A stretch of DNA of 64,000 bases from JACQZU01 sp041908165 (GTDB lineage Bacteria; Acidobacteriota; Holophagae; Holophagales; Holophagaceae): positions 46,015 through 110,014 of the forward strand of contig JAYRFV010000063.1 in assembly GCA_041908165.1 (NCBI GenBank), written 5' to 3'. A program made the position numbers and the translations under genes. Below the pieces are notes generated by a model. The model ran no database searches. It was not told where the DNA came from and saw only the letters and a program-made list of their open reading frames with translations. This document shows positions 16,327 to 24,387 of the stretch, piece by piece; position 1 is the stretch's first letter; the number at the start of each line of letters is the position of its first letter.

Positions 16327-17589
16327 ATGAACCCCGCCGACAGCGCCTGGCTGCTGATCAGCACCGCCCTGGTCCTGCTGATGACGCCCGCCCTGGGCTT
16401 CTTCTACGGCGGCCTGGTCCGCGCCAAGAACGCCCTCAACACGATGATGATGAGCATCGTCAGCCTGGCCGTGGTCGGCGTCCTCTGGGCCCTGCTCGGC
16501 TACAGCCTGGCGTTCGGCACCGGCTCCCCGGCGCTCGGGGATGCCGGCATGGCCCTGCTCCGCGGCGTCGGCCTGGCCCCCGCCGCGGCCGCCCCCACGG
16601 TTCCGCACCTGCTCTTCATGGGCTACCAGGGCACCTTCGCCATCGTCACCGCGGCGCTCATCTCGGGTGCGGTGGTGGAGCGCATGCGCTTCGGGCCCTA
16701 CGCGCTGTTCATCGCCCTCTGGTCGCTGCTGGTCTACGCGCCGGTGGCGCACTGGGTCTGGGGCGGCGGCTGGCTGGCCCGGATCGGCGCCCTCGACTTC
16801 GCCGGCGGCACGGTGGTCCACATCAACGCCGCGGCGGCGGCCTTCGTCGCCGCGCTGACGGTGGGTCCGCGCAAGGACTTCGCCCGCCAGGCGGTGCTGC
16901 CCCACAACGTTCCCTTCACGGTGCTCGGGGCCGGCCTGCTCTGGTTCGGCTGGTTCGGCTTCAACGGCGGCAGCGCCCTGGCCGCCAACGGTGCCGCCGC
17001 CCTCGCCTTCACCAACACCCTGCTGGCCCCCTGCGCCACCCTGCTGGCCTGGATCGCCCTCGACGCCCTGCGCACCGGCAAGGTGACCGCGGTGGGCGGC
17101 GCCACCGGCATCGTCGTCGGCCTGGTGGCGATCACCCCGGCGGCCGGCTTCATCTCGCCGATGGCGGCCCTGCTGCTCGGCGCCCTGGCGGCCTTCCCCA
17201 GCTACTTCGCGATCCTCCACCGGGCGCGCACGCGCCTGGACGACAGCCTGGACGTGGTCGCCGCCCACGGGGTCGGCGGCCTGGTCGGCGCCCTGCTCAC
17301 CGGCGTCTTCGCCAGCAAGGCCTGGGGCGCACCGGCGGACGGCCTCCTGCACGGCAATCCGAAGCAGTTCCTGATCCAGGTCGCGGCCTGCGCCGGAACC
17401 GTCCTGTTCAGCGGCGCGGCCACCTTCATCCTGCTCAAGCTGGTCGGCGCGGTCACCGCGCTCAAGGCGGCGCCCGCCGAGGAGGGCCAGGGCATGGACG
17501 TCCACGCCCACGGCGAGGAGGCCTACACCTCGGGCGAGGGCGCCCTGCTGGTGCTTTCCGAACTGCAGCCGAAGGGAGGTGCGCGATGA
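16327..17589 (+). CDS. amt: Ammonium transporter Amt
   Basis: Inner-membrane ammonium channel of 420 residues with about 11 hydrophobic segments. The twin histidines of the pore lie in GGTVVHINAAAAA and DVVAAHGVGGL. FFYGGLVRAKN and GAVVERMRF are family signatures. The N-terminus lacks a cleavable signal peptide. The cytoplasmic C-terminal tail ends in EEGQGMDVHAHGEEAYTSG, the usual PII-contacting type. The stop overlaps the glnK start (ATGA), so the channel and its regulator are translated together. Confidence 0.97.
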   Translation: MNPADSAWLLISTALVLLMTPALGFFYGGLVRAKNALNTMMMSIVSLAVVGVLWALLGYSLAFGTGSPALGDAGMALLRGVGLAPAAAAPTVPHLLFMGYQGTFAIVTAALISGAVVERMRFGPYALFIALWSLLVYAPVAHWVWGGGWLARIGALDFAGGTVVHINAAAAAFVAALTVGPRKDFARQAVLPHNVPFTVLGAGLLWFGWFGFNGGSALAANGAAALAFTNTLLAPCATLLAWIALDALRTGKVTAVGGATGIVVGLVAITPAAGFISPMAALLLGALAAFPSYFAILHRARTRLDDSLDVVAAHGVGGLVGALLTGVFASKAWGAPADGLLHGNPKQFLIQVAACAGTVLFSGAATFILLKLVGAVTALKAAPAEEGQGMDVHAHGEEAYTSGEGALLVLSELQPKGGAR

Positions 17590-17969
17590 AGCTCATCGTG
17601 GCGGTGGTCCGTCCGGAGAAGATCAACGACGTGCTCGAGGCGCTGTTCCGCCTCGATGTCCAGGGCCTCACCATCACCCGCGTCCAGGGCCACGGCGGCG
17701 AGTTGGAGCGGGTCGAGACCTACCGCGGCACCACCGTGAAGATGGAGCTGAGCGAGAAGGTCCGGATCGAGATCGGCGTCTCCAACCACTTCGTCGAGCG
17801 CACGGTCCAGGCGATCCTGCAGGCCGCCTGCACCGGCGAGGTCGGCGACGGCAAGATCTTCGTCCTGCCCGTGGAGAAGATCTGGAGGATCCGCACCGGC
17901 GAGGAGGACCAGGCCGCGGTCACGCCGGTGGGCGTGGATCCGCATGCCGAGGCGTCGAACGGCCACTAG
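17586..17969 (+). CDS. glnK: PII nitrogen regulatory protein GlnK
   Basis: Trimeric PII signal protein that binds ATP/ADP and 2-oxoglutarate and plugs Amt. The 127-residue protein begins MKLIVAVVRPEKINDV. It has the T-loop with ETYRGTTV carrying the uridylylation-type tyrosine, and the B-loop/C-terminal TGEVGDGKIFVLPVEK and RIRTGE. A 15-residue tail (TPVGVDPHAEASNGH) extends past the usual end. The gene overlaps amt by 4 nt and overlaps the 3' end of the convergent acetyltransferase gene by 4 nt. Confidence 0.95.
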   Translation: MKLIVAVVRPEKINDVLEALFRLDVQGLTITRVQGHGGELERVETYRGTTVKMELSEKVRIEIGVSNHFVERTVQAILQAACTGEVGDGKIFVLPVEKIWRIRTGEEDQAAVTPVGVDPHAEASNGH

Positions 17970-18463
17970 GGAAGGCCCGGGCCCTCGGCTCCCGCCGCCA
18001 GCCGCGCGAGGGCCTCGCCCTCGACCCGGCAGGTGAGCCACTCGCGCAGCACCTGGGCGCCGTGGGCCTCGTAGAAGTCGATGCTCGGCGTGTTCCAGTC
18101 CAGCACCTGCCAGAGGTAGCGGGCGCAGCCGCGGTCCACGGCGATCCGCGCCAGCCGCTGCAGCAGCGCCTTGCCGATTCCGTGGCCGCGGAATTCCGGA
18201 CGGACGAAGAGGTCCTCCAGGTACAGGCAGGGCTTGCCCTCCCAAGTGCTGAAGGTCAGGAACCAGAGGGCGAAGCCCGCCGGCCGCCCCGCCCATTCGG
18301 CCATGACCACGTGGATCAGCGGGTGCTCGCCGAAGCCGTGGGCCAGGAGGTCGGCCTCGGTGGCGACCGCCTTCTCGGGGGCGCGCTCGTAGTCCGCCAG
18401 TTCGCGGATGTACTGCAGGATCAGCGGGGCATCGGCGGGGACGGCGTCGCGGAGGGTCAGCAT
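17966..18463 (-). CDS. GNAT N-acetyltransferase, SSAT-like
   Basis: 165 residues with the GNAT fold. Acetyl-CoA binding motif A is seen as LFVRPEFRGHGIGKALL, preceded by PCLYLED, and motif B as WNTPSIDFYEAHGA. These match the diamine/spermidine acetyltransferase-like subgroup (YERAPEKAVAT near the N-terminus is typical). The natural substrate is not fixed by sequence. It is convergent with glnK and shares 4 nt with it. Confidence 0.88.
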   Translation of the reverse strand: MLTLRDAVPADAPLILQYIRELADYERAPEKAVATEADLLAHGFGEHPLIHVVMAEWAGRPAGFALWFLTFSTWEGKPCLYLEDLFVRPEFRGHGIGKALLQRLARIAVDRGCARYLWQVLDWNTPSIDFYEAHGAQVLREWLTCRVEGEALARLAAGAEGPGLP

Positions 18464-18522
18464 TCCACGAGTCTAGCGTCCATCACCGGCCGTCCGTCGC
18501 CCGGGCCGACGGAAGCCGTAGA

Positions 18523-18550
18523 CCATGGGCCATGGACCATGGACCATGGA
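18523..18550. repeat. Tandem CCATGG(A/G) repeat, 7-nt period
   Basis: Four consecutive 7-nt units CCATGGG/CCATGGA followed by a degenerate fifth (CCTGGAA) abut the start of the next gene. One in-frame ATG inside the array (18539) could add six residues to that protein. Each unit contains the palindrome CCATGG, so the array can also fold. It resembles the short-period architecture of the repeats in the arginine operon. Confidence 0.8.
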
Positions 18551-18556
18551 CCTGGA

Positions 18557-19483
18557 ATGGACCCCGCCACCGCCCTGCGCCTGCACGAAGCCATGCTGCT
18601 CACCCGGGTCACCGAGGAGCGGTTGGTGCTGCTGTACCGGCAGGGGCGCACCCTCGGCAGCATCTACCGCAGCCTCGGACAGGAAGGGGTCGCCTGCGGC
18701 ACTGCCCTGGCCCTCGGACCGGAGGACGTGATCGGTCCGCTGATCCGCAACCTCGGCGCCATGCTGGTCCGCGGCGTCGCCCCGATCGAGGTGCTGCGCC
18801 AGTACCTGGGCCGCGCCACCGGCCCCACCGGCGGCCGCGAGCTGAACAACCACTTCGGCGATGTGGCGCGGGGCATCATCGCCCCGACCTCGATGCTGGG
18901 GGCCCTGGTGCCCGTGATGGCGGGGGTCGCCCTGTCCTTCCGCCAGCGCGGGGAGGCCCGGGTGGCGATGACCTGGATCGGCGACGGCGGCAGCTCCACC
19001 GGGGCCTTCTCGGAGGGGCTGAACTTCGCGGTGGTCCAGCGGCTGCCGCTGATCGTGGTCGGCGAGCTGAACGGCTACGCCTTCTCCACCGCCCCCGAAC
19101 GGCAGATGAAGGGGCACCTGTCCGCCCGCGGCCAGGGCGCCTTCACCGAGACCGTGGACGGCAACGACCCGGGGGCCGTCCTCGACGCGGCCCGGCGGGC
19201 GCGGGACCGCTGCCTTGCCGGCGAGGGCCCGGTCTTCCTGGTGTGCGAGACCTTCCGCCTGGGCGGCCATGCCGAGCACGACGACCAGCACTACGTGGAC
19301 CCGGAGCTGCGGGCCATGTGGGCGGCCAAGGACCCGATCCAGCGCCTGGAAGCATGGCTCGAGGCCTGCGGCCAGGCCCCGCCCGCCGGCCTCCGACGGC
19401 AGCTGGAGGCCCGGGTCGAGGCGGCGGCGGAGCAGGCGCTGGCCGAGCCCCTGCCTGACCCGGAACCGCCCCGCCGGGCCTGA
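18557..19483 (+). CDS. 2-oxoacid dehydrogenase E1 component, alpha subunit
   Basis: Thiamine-diphosphate-dependent decarboxylase subunit of 308 residues. The ThDP motif GDGGSSTGAFSEGLNFA is clear, followed by the E1-alpha style GHAEHDDQHYVD near the C-terminus. The family covers pyruvate, branched-chain and acetoin dehydrogenases. No beta subunit, E2 or E3 gene is adjacent, so partners must be elsewhere and the substrate stays open. Start ATG 18557 follows directly on a CCATGG tandem array; ATG 18539 is an in-frame alternative. Acetate kinase follows 101 nt downstream. Confidence 0.85.
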   Translation: MDPATALRLHEAMLLTRVTEERLVLLYRQGRTLGSIYRSLGQEGVACGTALALGPEDVIGPLIRNLGAMLVRGVAPIEVLRQYLGRATGPTGGRELNNHFGDVARGIIAPTSMLGALVPVMAGVALSFRQRGEARVAMTWIGDGGSSTGAFSEGLNFAVVQRLPLIVVGELNGYAFSTAPERQMKGHLSARGQGAFTETVDGNDPGAVLDAARRARDRCLAGEGPVFLVCETFRLGGHAEHDDQHYVDPELRAMWAAKDPIQRLEAWLEACGQAPPAGLRRQLEARVEAAAEQALAEPLPDPEPPRRA

Positions 19484-19584
19484 CGCCGGTCACATCTTCC
19501 GTCCAGGACCCCTACCCTACCCTGGGTAGCCTCTAGGATGAAATCGGCCACAGGGCTCGATCCAGCCCGTCGCCGAGGTGACCG

Positions 19585-20754
19585 ATGCTCGTCCTAGTCC
19601 TCAACGCAGGTTCCAGCAGCCTGAAGTTCAACCTCTACGACATGACCCACGAGGACTCCCTCGCCGAGGGCATGGCCGAACGCATCGGCCTCCCCGACGG
19701 GATCTTCACCTGGACCATGGACGGGGTGAAGCGGGAGGACAGCTTTCCCATGCCCGACCACGGCATCGCCCTGGAGACGATCATCGCCCGCCTGCAGGAG
19801 GGCCCCCTGCGCGGCGAGCGCATCCACGCGGTCGGCCACCGGGTGGTGCACGGCGGCCCCAAGTACGGCGACTCGGTTCTGGTGACCGACGAGGTGCTGC
19901 GCGACATCGACACCTACGCCATGTACGCGCCCCTGCACAACCCGGCCAACGCCCTCGGCATCCGCACCGCCAAGCAGGTGTTCCCGGACGTGCCCCACGT
20001 GGCGGTGTTCGACACCGCCTTCCACCACGACCTGCCGCCGCACGCCTACACCTACGGCATCCCCTACGAGCTGTCCCAGAAGTACGGCATCCGCCGCTAT
20101 GGCTTCCACGGCTCCAGCCACTCCTTCGTCGCGGCCCGCACCGCGATCCTGCTCTGCCGCCCGCTGCGCGCCCTCAAGATCATCACCTGCCACGTCGGCA
20201 ACGGCACCAGCATCTGCGCGGTCCGCCACGGCCGCAGCATCGACACCAGCATGGGCATGACCCCCCTGCAGGGCGTGGTCATGGGCACCCGCAGCGGCTC
20301 CATCGACCCCAGCATCGTCGAGTTCCTGATCGAGCAGGAGCACCTGGACTTCAACCAGATCACCCAGCTGCTCAACAAGAAGTCCGGCCTGCTGGGGATC
20401 TCCGGCGTCTCCTCCGACTTCCGCGAGATCGAGATCGCCGCCAACCAGGGCAACGAGCGGGCCAAGCTGGCCCGGGACCTGCTGTACAACGCGGTGCGCA
20501 AGTTCATCGGCAGCTACATCGCCGTCCTGAATGGGGTCGACGCAATCACCTTCACCGCCGGCATCGGCACCAACAGCCATACCCTCCGCGCCGAGATCTG
20601 CAAGAACCTCAGCTTCCTGGGCGTGGAACTGGATCCCGTGGCCAACGAGCACGGCACCGGCGAGCGGCTGATCACCACCTCCGCCTCCAAGGTGGCGGTG
20701 GCCGTGGTGCCGACCAACGAGGAGTTGATGATCGCCCGGGAGACCGTCCGCTAG
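19585..20754 (+). CDS. ackA: Acetate kinase
   Basis: Interconverts acetyl phosphate plus ADP with acetate plus ATP. The 389-residue protein begins MLVLVLNAGSSSLKF, has VGHRVVHGG, FDTAFH, YGFHGSSH, HVGNGTSICA and FTAGIGTNS, all diagnostic acetokinase motifs. GAGGTG precedes the ATG by about 5 nt. phosphotransacetylase is not adjacent. Together with the E1 alpha gene upstream it points to pyruvate-to-acetate energy metabolism, though shared regulation is only inferred. Confidence 0.97.
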   Translation: MLVLVLNAGSSSLKFNLYDMTHEDSLAEGMAERIGLPDGIFTWTMDGVKREDSFPMPDHGIALETIIARLQEGPLRGERIHAVGHRVVHGGPKYGDSVLVTDEVLRDIDTYAMYAPLHNPANALGIRTAKQVFPDVPHVAVFDTAFHHDLPPHAYTYGIPYELSQKYGIRRYGFHGSSHSFVAARTAILLCRPLRALKIITCHVGNGTSICAVRHGRSIDTSMGMTPLQGVVMGTRSGSIDPSIVEFLIEQEHLDFNQITQLLNKKSGLLGISGVSSDFREIEIAANQGNERAKLARDLLYNAVRKFIGSYIAVLNGVDAITFTAGIGTNSHTLRAEICKNLSFLGVELDPVANEHGTGERLITTSASKVAVAVVPTNEELMIARETVR

Positions 20755-20764
20755 GGCGGCCTCC

Positions 20765-20779
20765 CGGGGGTTCCGCGCT
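20765..20779. repeat. Short intergenic repeat CGGGGGTTCCGCGCT, copy 1
   Basis: Fifteen bases identical to 22189-22203. Both copies lie within 15 nt after a stop codon (ackA here, the membrane-fusion gene there). The following bases differ, so this may be the conserved end of a larger GC-rich hairpin family. Confidence 0.5.
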
Positions 20780-20960
20780 CCGCCTCCCGATGGGACCCAG
20801 ATTCCGCGCCGCGGACCTGCCGGCGGCGGCCCTGCGCCCACCGGCGCCGGGAGGGCGTTCCCCGATCCGCACCGGCGGGCCCGCCTAAACGGGGCCAGAC
20901 TCCCTGCGTAGGCTGTTCCGGGTCCGCGGGGCCCGAAGTCTTTTCCAGGCGGGGGGCGGG

Positions 20961-22181
20961 ATGAAGAAGCGCGGATGGATCACCCTGATCGCGGGTGCCG
21001 TGGTGCTGGTGGGCGGCCTGGTGGCGGCCACCCGCGGCACCGGTAAATCCAAGGGCGGAGAGCCCAGCACCCCCTTCCGGCTGGGCAAGGTGCAGCAGGA
21101 GGACCTGCAGGTCAGTGTCCGCGAGGTCGGCGTGGTCGATCCCTTCACCAAGGTGGACGTCAAGGCCACCGTGTCGGGGCGGATCGTCAGCCTCAAGGTG
21201 CGCGAAGGTGCCGCCGTCCGCCGCGGGGAGGTGATGGCGGAGGTCGAGCCGGACGTGAACCAGGCGCAGACCCTGTCGGAGGTCCAGGGCAGCCTGTCCT
21301 CGGCGAAGGTCAGCTTCCGCAACGCCGAGCGCGACTTCGCCCAACAGTCGGCGCTGTTCAAGGAGGGCCTGGTCAGCGAGCAGTCCTTCCGTGCCGCCCG
21401 CACCACCCGGGACCTCGCCGAGGAGGCCCTGAAGACCGCCCAGACCCGCTACCAGATCGTCGAGGAGCGCGGCATCCCCATCAGCGGCAACGCCTCCAGC
21501 CAGATCGCCCGGGTGACCTCGCCGATGGACGGCGCAGTGATCAAGCGCGGGGTGGAGCTGGGCGACACCATCACCAGCGGCGTCTCGAGCTTCAACGCCG
21601 GCACCGTGGTGTTCACGGTCGCGGACCTCAAGTCGATCATCATCCGCGTCAACCTCAACGAGGTCGACATCGCCAAGGTCCGGCTCGGGCAGGCGGTGCG
21701 GATCAGCCTCGACGCCTACCCGCAGCGCGCCTTCACGGGCAAGGTCAGGTTCCTGGCCCCGGCGGCGGAGCTGGTGGACAAGATCAAGGTGTTCAAGGTG
21801 GAGATCGCCCTGGACGAGCTCAACGATGCCTTCCGCACCGGCATGAGCGCAAACGTGGAGATCCTCGGCGAGCGCCGCGAGAAGGCGCTTTCGGTCCCGC
21901 TGGAGGCGCTGCAGCGGAAGGACGGGCAGACCGTGGTCTACCGGCTTAAGAAGGACCTCAAGCCCGCCGACTTCGGCCGGGCCAAGGAGGCCCTCGCCGG
22001 CCGCGCCAAGTTCATCTGGCTGGCGGACCACTGGAGGGAGTACTACGACCTGGTCCCGGTGAAGGCCGGCATCGCCACCCTGGAGCGCGTCGAGATCATC
22101 TCCGGACTGGCCAAGGACGACCAGGTCGCCCTCGAGGATCCGAGCCGCAAGAAGGTCGAGAAGGACGACGAGAACAACTAG
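20961..22181 (+). CDS. MacA/HlyD-type periplasmic adaptor (membrane fusion protein)
   Basis: 406 residues. An N-terminal membrane anchor (WITLIAGAVVLVGGLVAA, about residues 6-23) is followed by a split lipoyl domain (VSGRIVSLKVREG and RVTSPMDGAVIKRGVELGD). Between them lies a long helical hairpin (about 100-170). Beta-barrel and membrane-proximal domains complete the fold. It links an inner-membrane transporter to an outer-membrane channel. Two MacB-type permeases and an ATPase follow in the same direction, so it is the adaptor of that exporter. Substrate unknown; no TolC homologue in the window. Confidence 0.92.
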   Translation: MKKRGWITLIAGAVVLVGGLVAATRGTGKSKGGEPSTPFRLGKVQQEDLQVSVREVGVVDPFTKVDVKATVSGRIVSLKVREGAAVRRGEVMAEVEPDVNQAQTLSEVQGSLSSAKVSFRNAERDFAQQSALFKEGLVSEQSFRAARTTRDLAEEALKTAQTRYQIVEERGIPISGNASSQIARVTSPMDGAVIKRGVELGDTITSGVSSFNAGTVVFTVADLKSIIIRVNLNEVDIAKVRLGQAVRISLDAYPQRAFTGKVRFLAPAAELVDKIKVFKVEIALDELNDAFRTGMSANVEILGERREKALSVPLEALQRKDGQTVVYRLKKDLKPADFGRAKEALAGRAKFIWLADHWREYYDLVPVKAGIATLERVEIISGLAKDDQVALEDPSRKKVEKDDENN

Positions 22182-22188
22182 ACCAGGG

Positions 22189-22203
22189 CGGGGGTTCCGC
22201 GCT
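22189..22203. repeat. Short intergenic repeat CGGGGGTTCCGCGCT, copy 2
   Basis: Identical 15-mer to 20765-20779. Here it opens a GC-rich stretch to about 22255 with GGGGG...CCCCC and GCGCGC complementarity that can fold into a strong hairpin. It fills the gap between the adaptor and ATPase genes. Confidence 0.5.
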
Positions 22204-22279
22204 GCGCGCACACCCCCGCACCCCCACTGCTTGCGCGGGGGACCCGCGCGCGCAGTCGGCCTTCCATGGACGGCATGAC

Positions 22280-22969
22280 ATGAGCAACGTGATCGAGACG
22301 CGCGGGATCACCAAGGTGTACGGATCCAACGGGACGGCGGTGCACGCGCTGCGGGGCATCGACCTGGAGGTCCGGCGGGGCGAGTTCGTCGCCCTGATCG
22401 GCCCCTCCGGCTCGGGGAAGTCGACGCTGATGGCGATCCTCGGCTGCCTGGACACGCCGACGGAGGGCACCTACAGCCTGGACGGCGTGGCCGTCCACGA
22501 CCTCGGCGGCTTCGACCTGGCGGCGATCCGCAACACCAAGGTGGGGTTCGTCTTCCAGACCTACAACCTGCTGCCGCGGGCCGACGCCCTGCGCAACGTG
22601 GAGCTGCCCATGCTCTACGCCGGGATCCCCCGCCGCGAGCGCCGCGAGCGGGCCGCCGAACTGCTGCGCAAGGTCGGGCTGGAAGGCCGCGAGCGCGCCC
22701 TCCCCGGCACCCTCAGCGGCGGCCAGCGCCAGCGCGTGGCCATCGCCCGGGCCCTGGCCAACGCCCCGACCCTCCTGCTCGCCGACGAGCCGACCGGGGC
22801 CCTGGATTCGCACACCGGCGCCGAGGTCCTGGAGCTGTTCAAGGAGCTGAACGCCCAGGGCAACACCCTGATCCTGGTCACCCACGACCCGCACATCGCC
22901 GCCATGGCCGGCCGCCAGGTGGAGATCCGCGACGGACTGATCGCCGCCGGCATGGAAGGGGCGGCCTAG
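22280..22969 (+). CDS. ABC transporter ATP-binding protein (LolD/MacB type)
   Basis: 229-residue ATPase. Walker A is GPSGSGKSTLM (about residues 43-53), the Q-loop FVFQTYNLLP, the signature LSGGQRQRVAIARAL and Walker B LLLADEPTGALDS, with the switch His in VTHDPH. The lack of a fused permease distinguishes it from E. coli MacB and resembles LolD-like modules. The stop codon TAG shares a base with the GTG start of the first permease, so ATPase and permease are coupled. Confidence 0.95.
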   Translation: MSNVIETRGITKVYGSNGTAVHALRGIDLEVRRGEFVALIGPSGSGKSTLMAILGCLDTPTEGTYSLDGVAVHDLGGFDLAAIRNTKVGFVFQTYNLLPRADALRNVELPMLYAGIPRRERRERAAELLRKVGLEGRERALPGTLSGGQRQRVAIARALANAPTLLLADEPTGALDSHTGAEVLELFKELNAQGNTLILVTHDPHIAAMAGRQVEIRDGLIAAGMEGAA

Positions 22970-24219
22970 TGGCCTCCAGCGGCGCCTTCCGGGAACGGGT
23001 CCGCGAGGCCTGGGTGGAGATCCGCCAGAACCTCGGGCGTTCCATCCTGCAGACCCTCGGGGTGCTGCTCGGCGTGGCCTCGGTGCTGGGCGGCTTCTCC
23101 ATCTCCGACTCCTTCCGCCGGCAGTCCGAGGCCCTCTACGTCCGCATGGGCGGCCTGGACAAGCTGAACGTCTCGCCGGCCACCGTGGTCAAGGACGGAA
23201 CCCCCACCGCCCTGCAGAACGCCAACCTCGGCCTGCGGACGATCGACAAGGACCAGGCGGAGTCCATCGAGCAGGGCAAGGTCGAGGGCGCCAGCCTGAT
23301 GCGCACCGCCCGGGTCCGGGTCCGGACCAGCTGGCAGGACCAGGAGCGCCGGGTCACCGGCATCGCCGGCGACCACCTCGCCCTCGAAGGCTACGAGGTG
23401 GGCTCGGGCCGGACCTTCGCGCCCCAGGACAACCAGGACGCCATGGCGGTGGCGATCCTCGGCAGCGAGGCGGCCCGGACCTTCTTCCCGGAAGGCAACG
23501 CCGTGGGCCAGGTGGTCCGCCTCGGCGAGGTCCCGGCCACCGTGGTCGGGGTCCTGAAGGAGCGCGTGTTCCGCTTCCGCGACGGCGGCAACAACATCTT
23601 CCGCTGGCGCAACCGCATCATCCTCGTGCCCTCGACCCTGATCCAGAGGCGGTTCCAGGGAGATGCCTACCAGCGGGCCGACCGCGTCACCTTCCGGATC
23701 ACCAAGCTGGACGTCATGCAGGGCTTCCAGAAGCAGCTGGTCTCCCTGCTCAAGGGCAACCACCGCCAGCAGGACGACTTCCGCATGGACGACGTGGCCG
23801 CCCGCATCCGCAAGCGCAACAACAACGGCGAGGCCTACAACATCATCTTCATGCTCAGCGGCGTCCTGGCCCTGCTGGGCGGCGGCATCGTCAACGTGAA
23901 CATCCAGATGGCCTCGCTGAAGGAGCGGGTCCGCGAGGTGGGCGTGAAGATGGCCATCGGCGCCTCCGGCCTGGAGGTCTTCAAGTCCTTCATGACCGAG
24001 GCCCTGCTGATGACCGGGTTGGGCGGCCTGGCGGGGCTGGCCCTGGGCGTCGCCTTCTCCCGGATCATCACCTGGAACCTGGGCGTCCCGCTGTACATGG
24101 ATCCCGCCAGCTTCCTCTGGGCCTTCGCGCTGGCCTGCGTCTTCGGCTTCGTGTTCGCGCTGTTCCCGGCCTGGCGGGCGAGCCGGCTGTCACCGATGGA
24201 GGCCCTGCGCTATGAGTAG
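22969..24219 (+). CDS. MacB-type ABC permease 1
   Basis: 416 residues. The topology is that of MacB/FtsX permeases: one transmembrane helix near residues 22-45, a large periplasmic MacB-PCD domain (about 50-275), then three helices (IIFMLSGVLALLGGGIVNV, then 340-365 and 380-405). It begins at GTG 22969, overlapping the ATPase stop. Its last codons MEALRYE and stop lie in a 20-bp sequence repeated 170 bp downstream at the start of the next gene. The present TAG stop was probably created by that insertion. Confidence 0.92.
   Translation: MASSGAFRERVREAWVEIRQNLGRSILQTLGVLLGVASVLGGFSISDSFRRQSEALYVRMGGLDKLNVSPATVVKDGTPTALQNANLGLRTIDKDQAESIEQGKVEGASLMRTARVRVRTSWQDQERRVTGIAGDHLALEGYEVGSGRTFAPQDNQDAMAVAILGSEAARTFFPEGNAVGQVVRLGEVPATVVGVLKERVFRFRDGGNNIFRWRNRIILVPSTLIQRRFQGDAYQRADRVTFRITKLDVMQGFQKQLVSLLKGNHRQQDDFRMDDVAARIRKRNNNGEAYNIIFMLSGVLALLGGGIVNVNIQMASLKERVREVGVKMAIGASGLEVFKSFMTEALLMTGLGGLAGLALGVAFSRIITWNLGVPLYMDPASFLWAFALACVFGFVFALFPAWRASRLSPMEALRYE
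24198..24217. repeat. 20-bp direct repeat, left copy
   Basis: GGAGGCCCTGCGCTATGAGT at the end of permease 1 is identical to 24368-24387 at the start of permease 2. The offset is exactly 170 bp. In the right copy the bases read CTATGAGTGAG, which would give an overlapping stop/start (TGA/ATG) if the two copies were fused. Confidence 0.9.
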
Positions 24220-24367
24220 CCCATTGATGCAGGGTGACCCTGGGTCCCGGCAGCTGTCGTTCAGGAAAGGACAATGCCCTCGGCTCACGCCTCGGGGGTG
24301 GATGATTCGCTCCCTGTGGGTCCCCGCTTCGCGCGCCTTGCGCGCTGCGCGACCCACATGGTCGCGA
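24218..24367. mobile_element. 150-bp inserted/duplicated segment between permease genes
   Basis: The sequence between the two 20-bp repeats has no recognisable gene. It contains a hairpin-capable stretch around 24313-24358, with GTGGGTC near one end, GACCCAC near the other and GCGCGC runs between. It looks like a small non-autonomous element or a repeat-mediated insertion. A 20-bp flanking duplication is long for transposition, so mechanism is open. Confidence 0.55.
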
Positions 24368-24387
24368 GGAGGCCCTGCGCTATGAGT
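24368..24387. repeat. 20-bp direct repeat, right copy
   Basis: Identical to 24198-24217. It contains the ATG (24382) of permease 2. The upstream part of this copy also supplies the GGAGG ribosome-binding sequence for that gene. Confidence 0.9.

Noticed and set aside
18523..18550. Possible CRISPR-like array
   Set aside because: The period is only 7 nt with no spacers.
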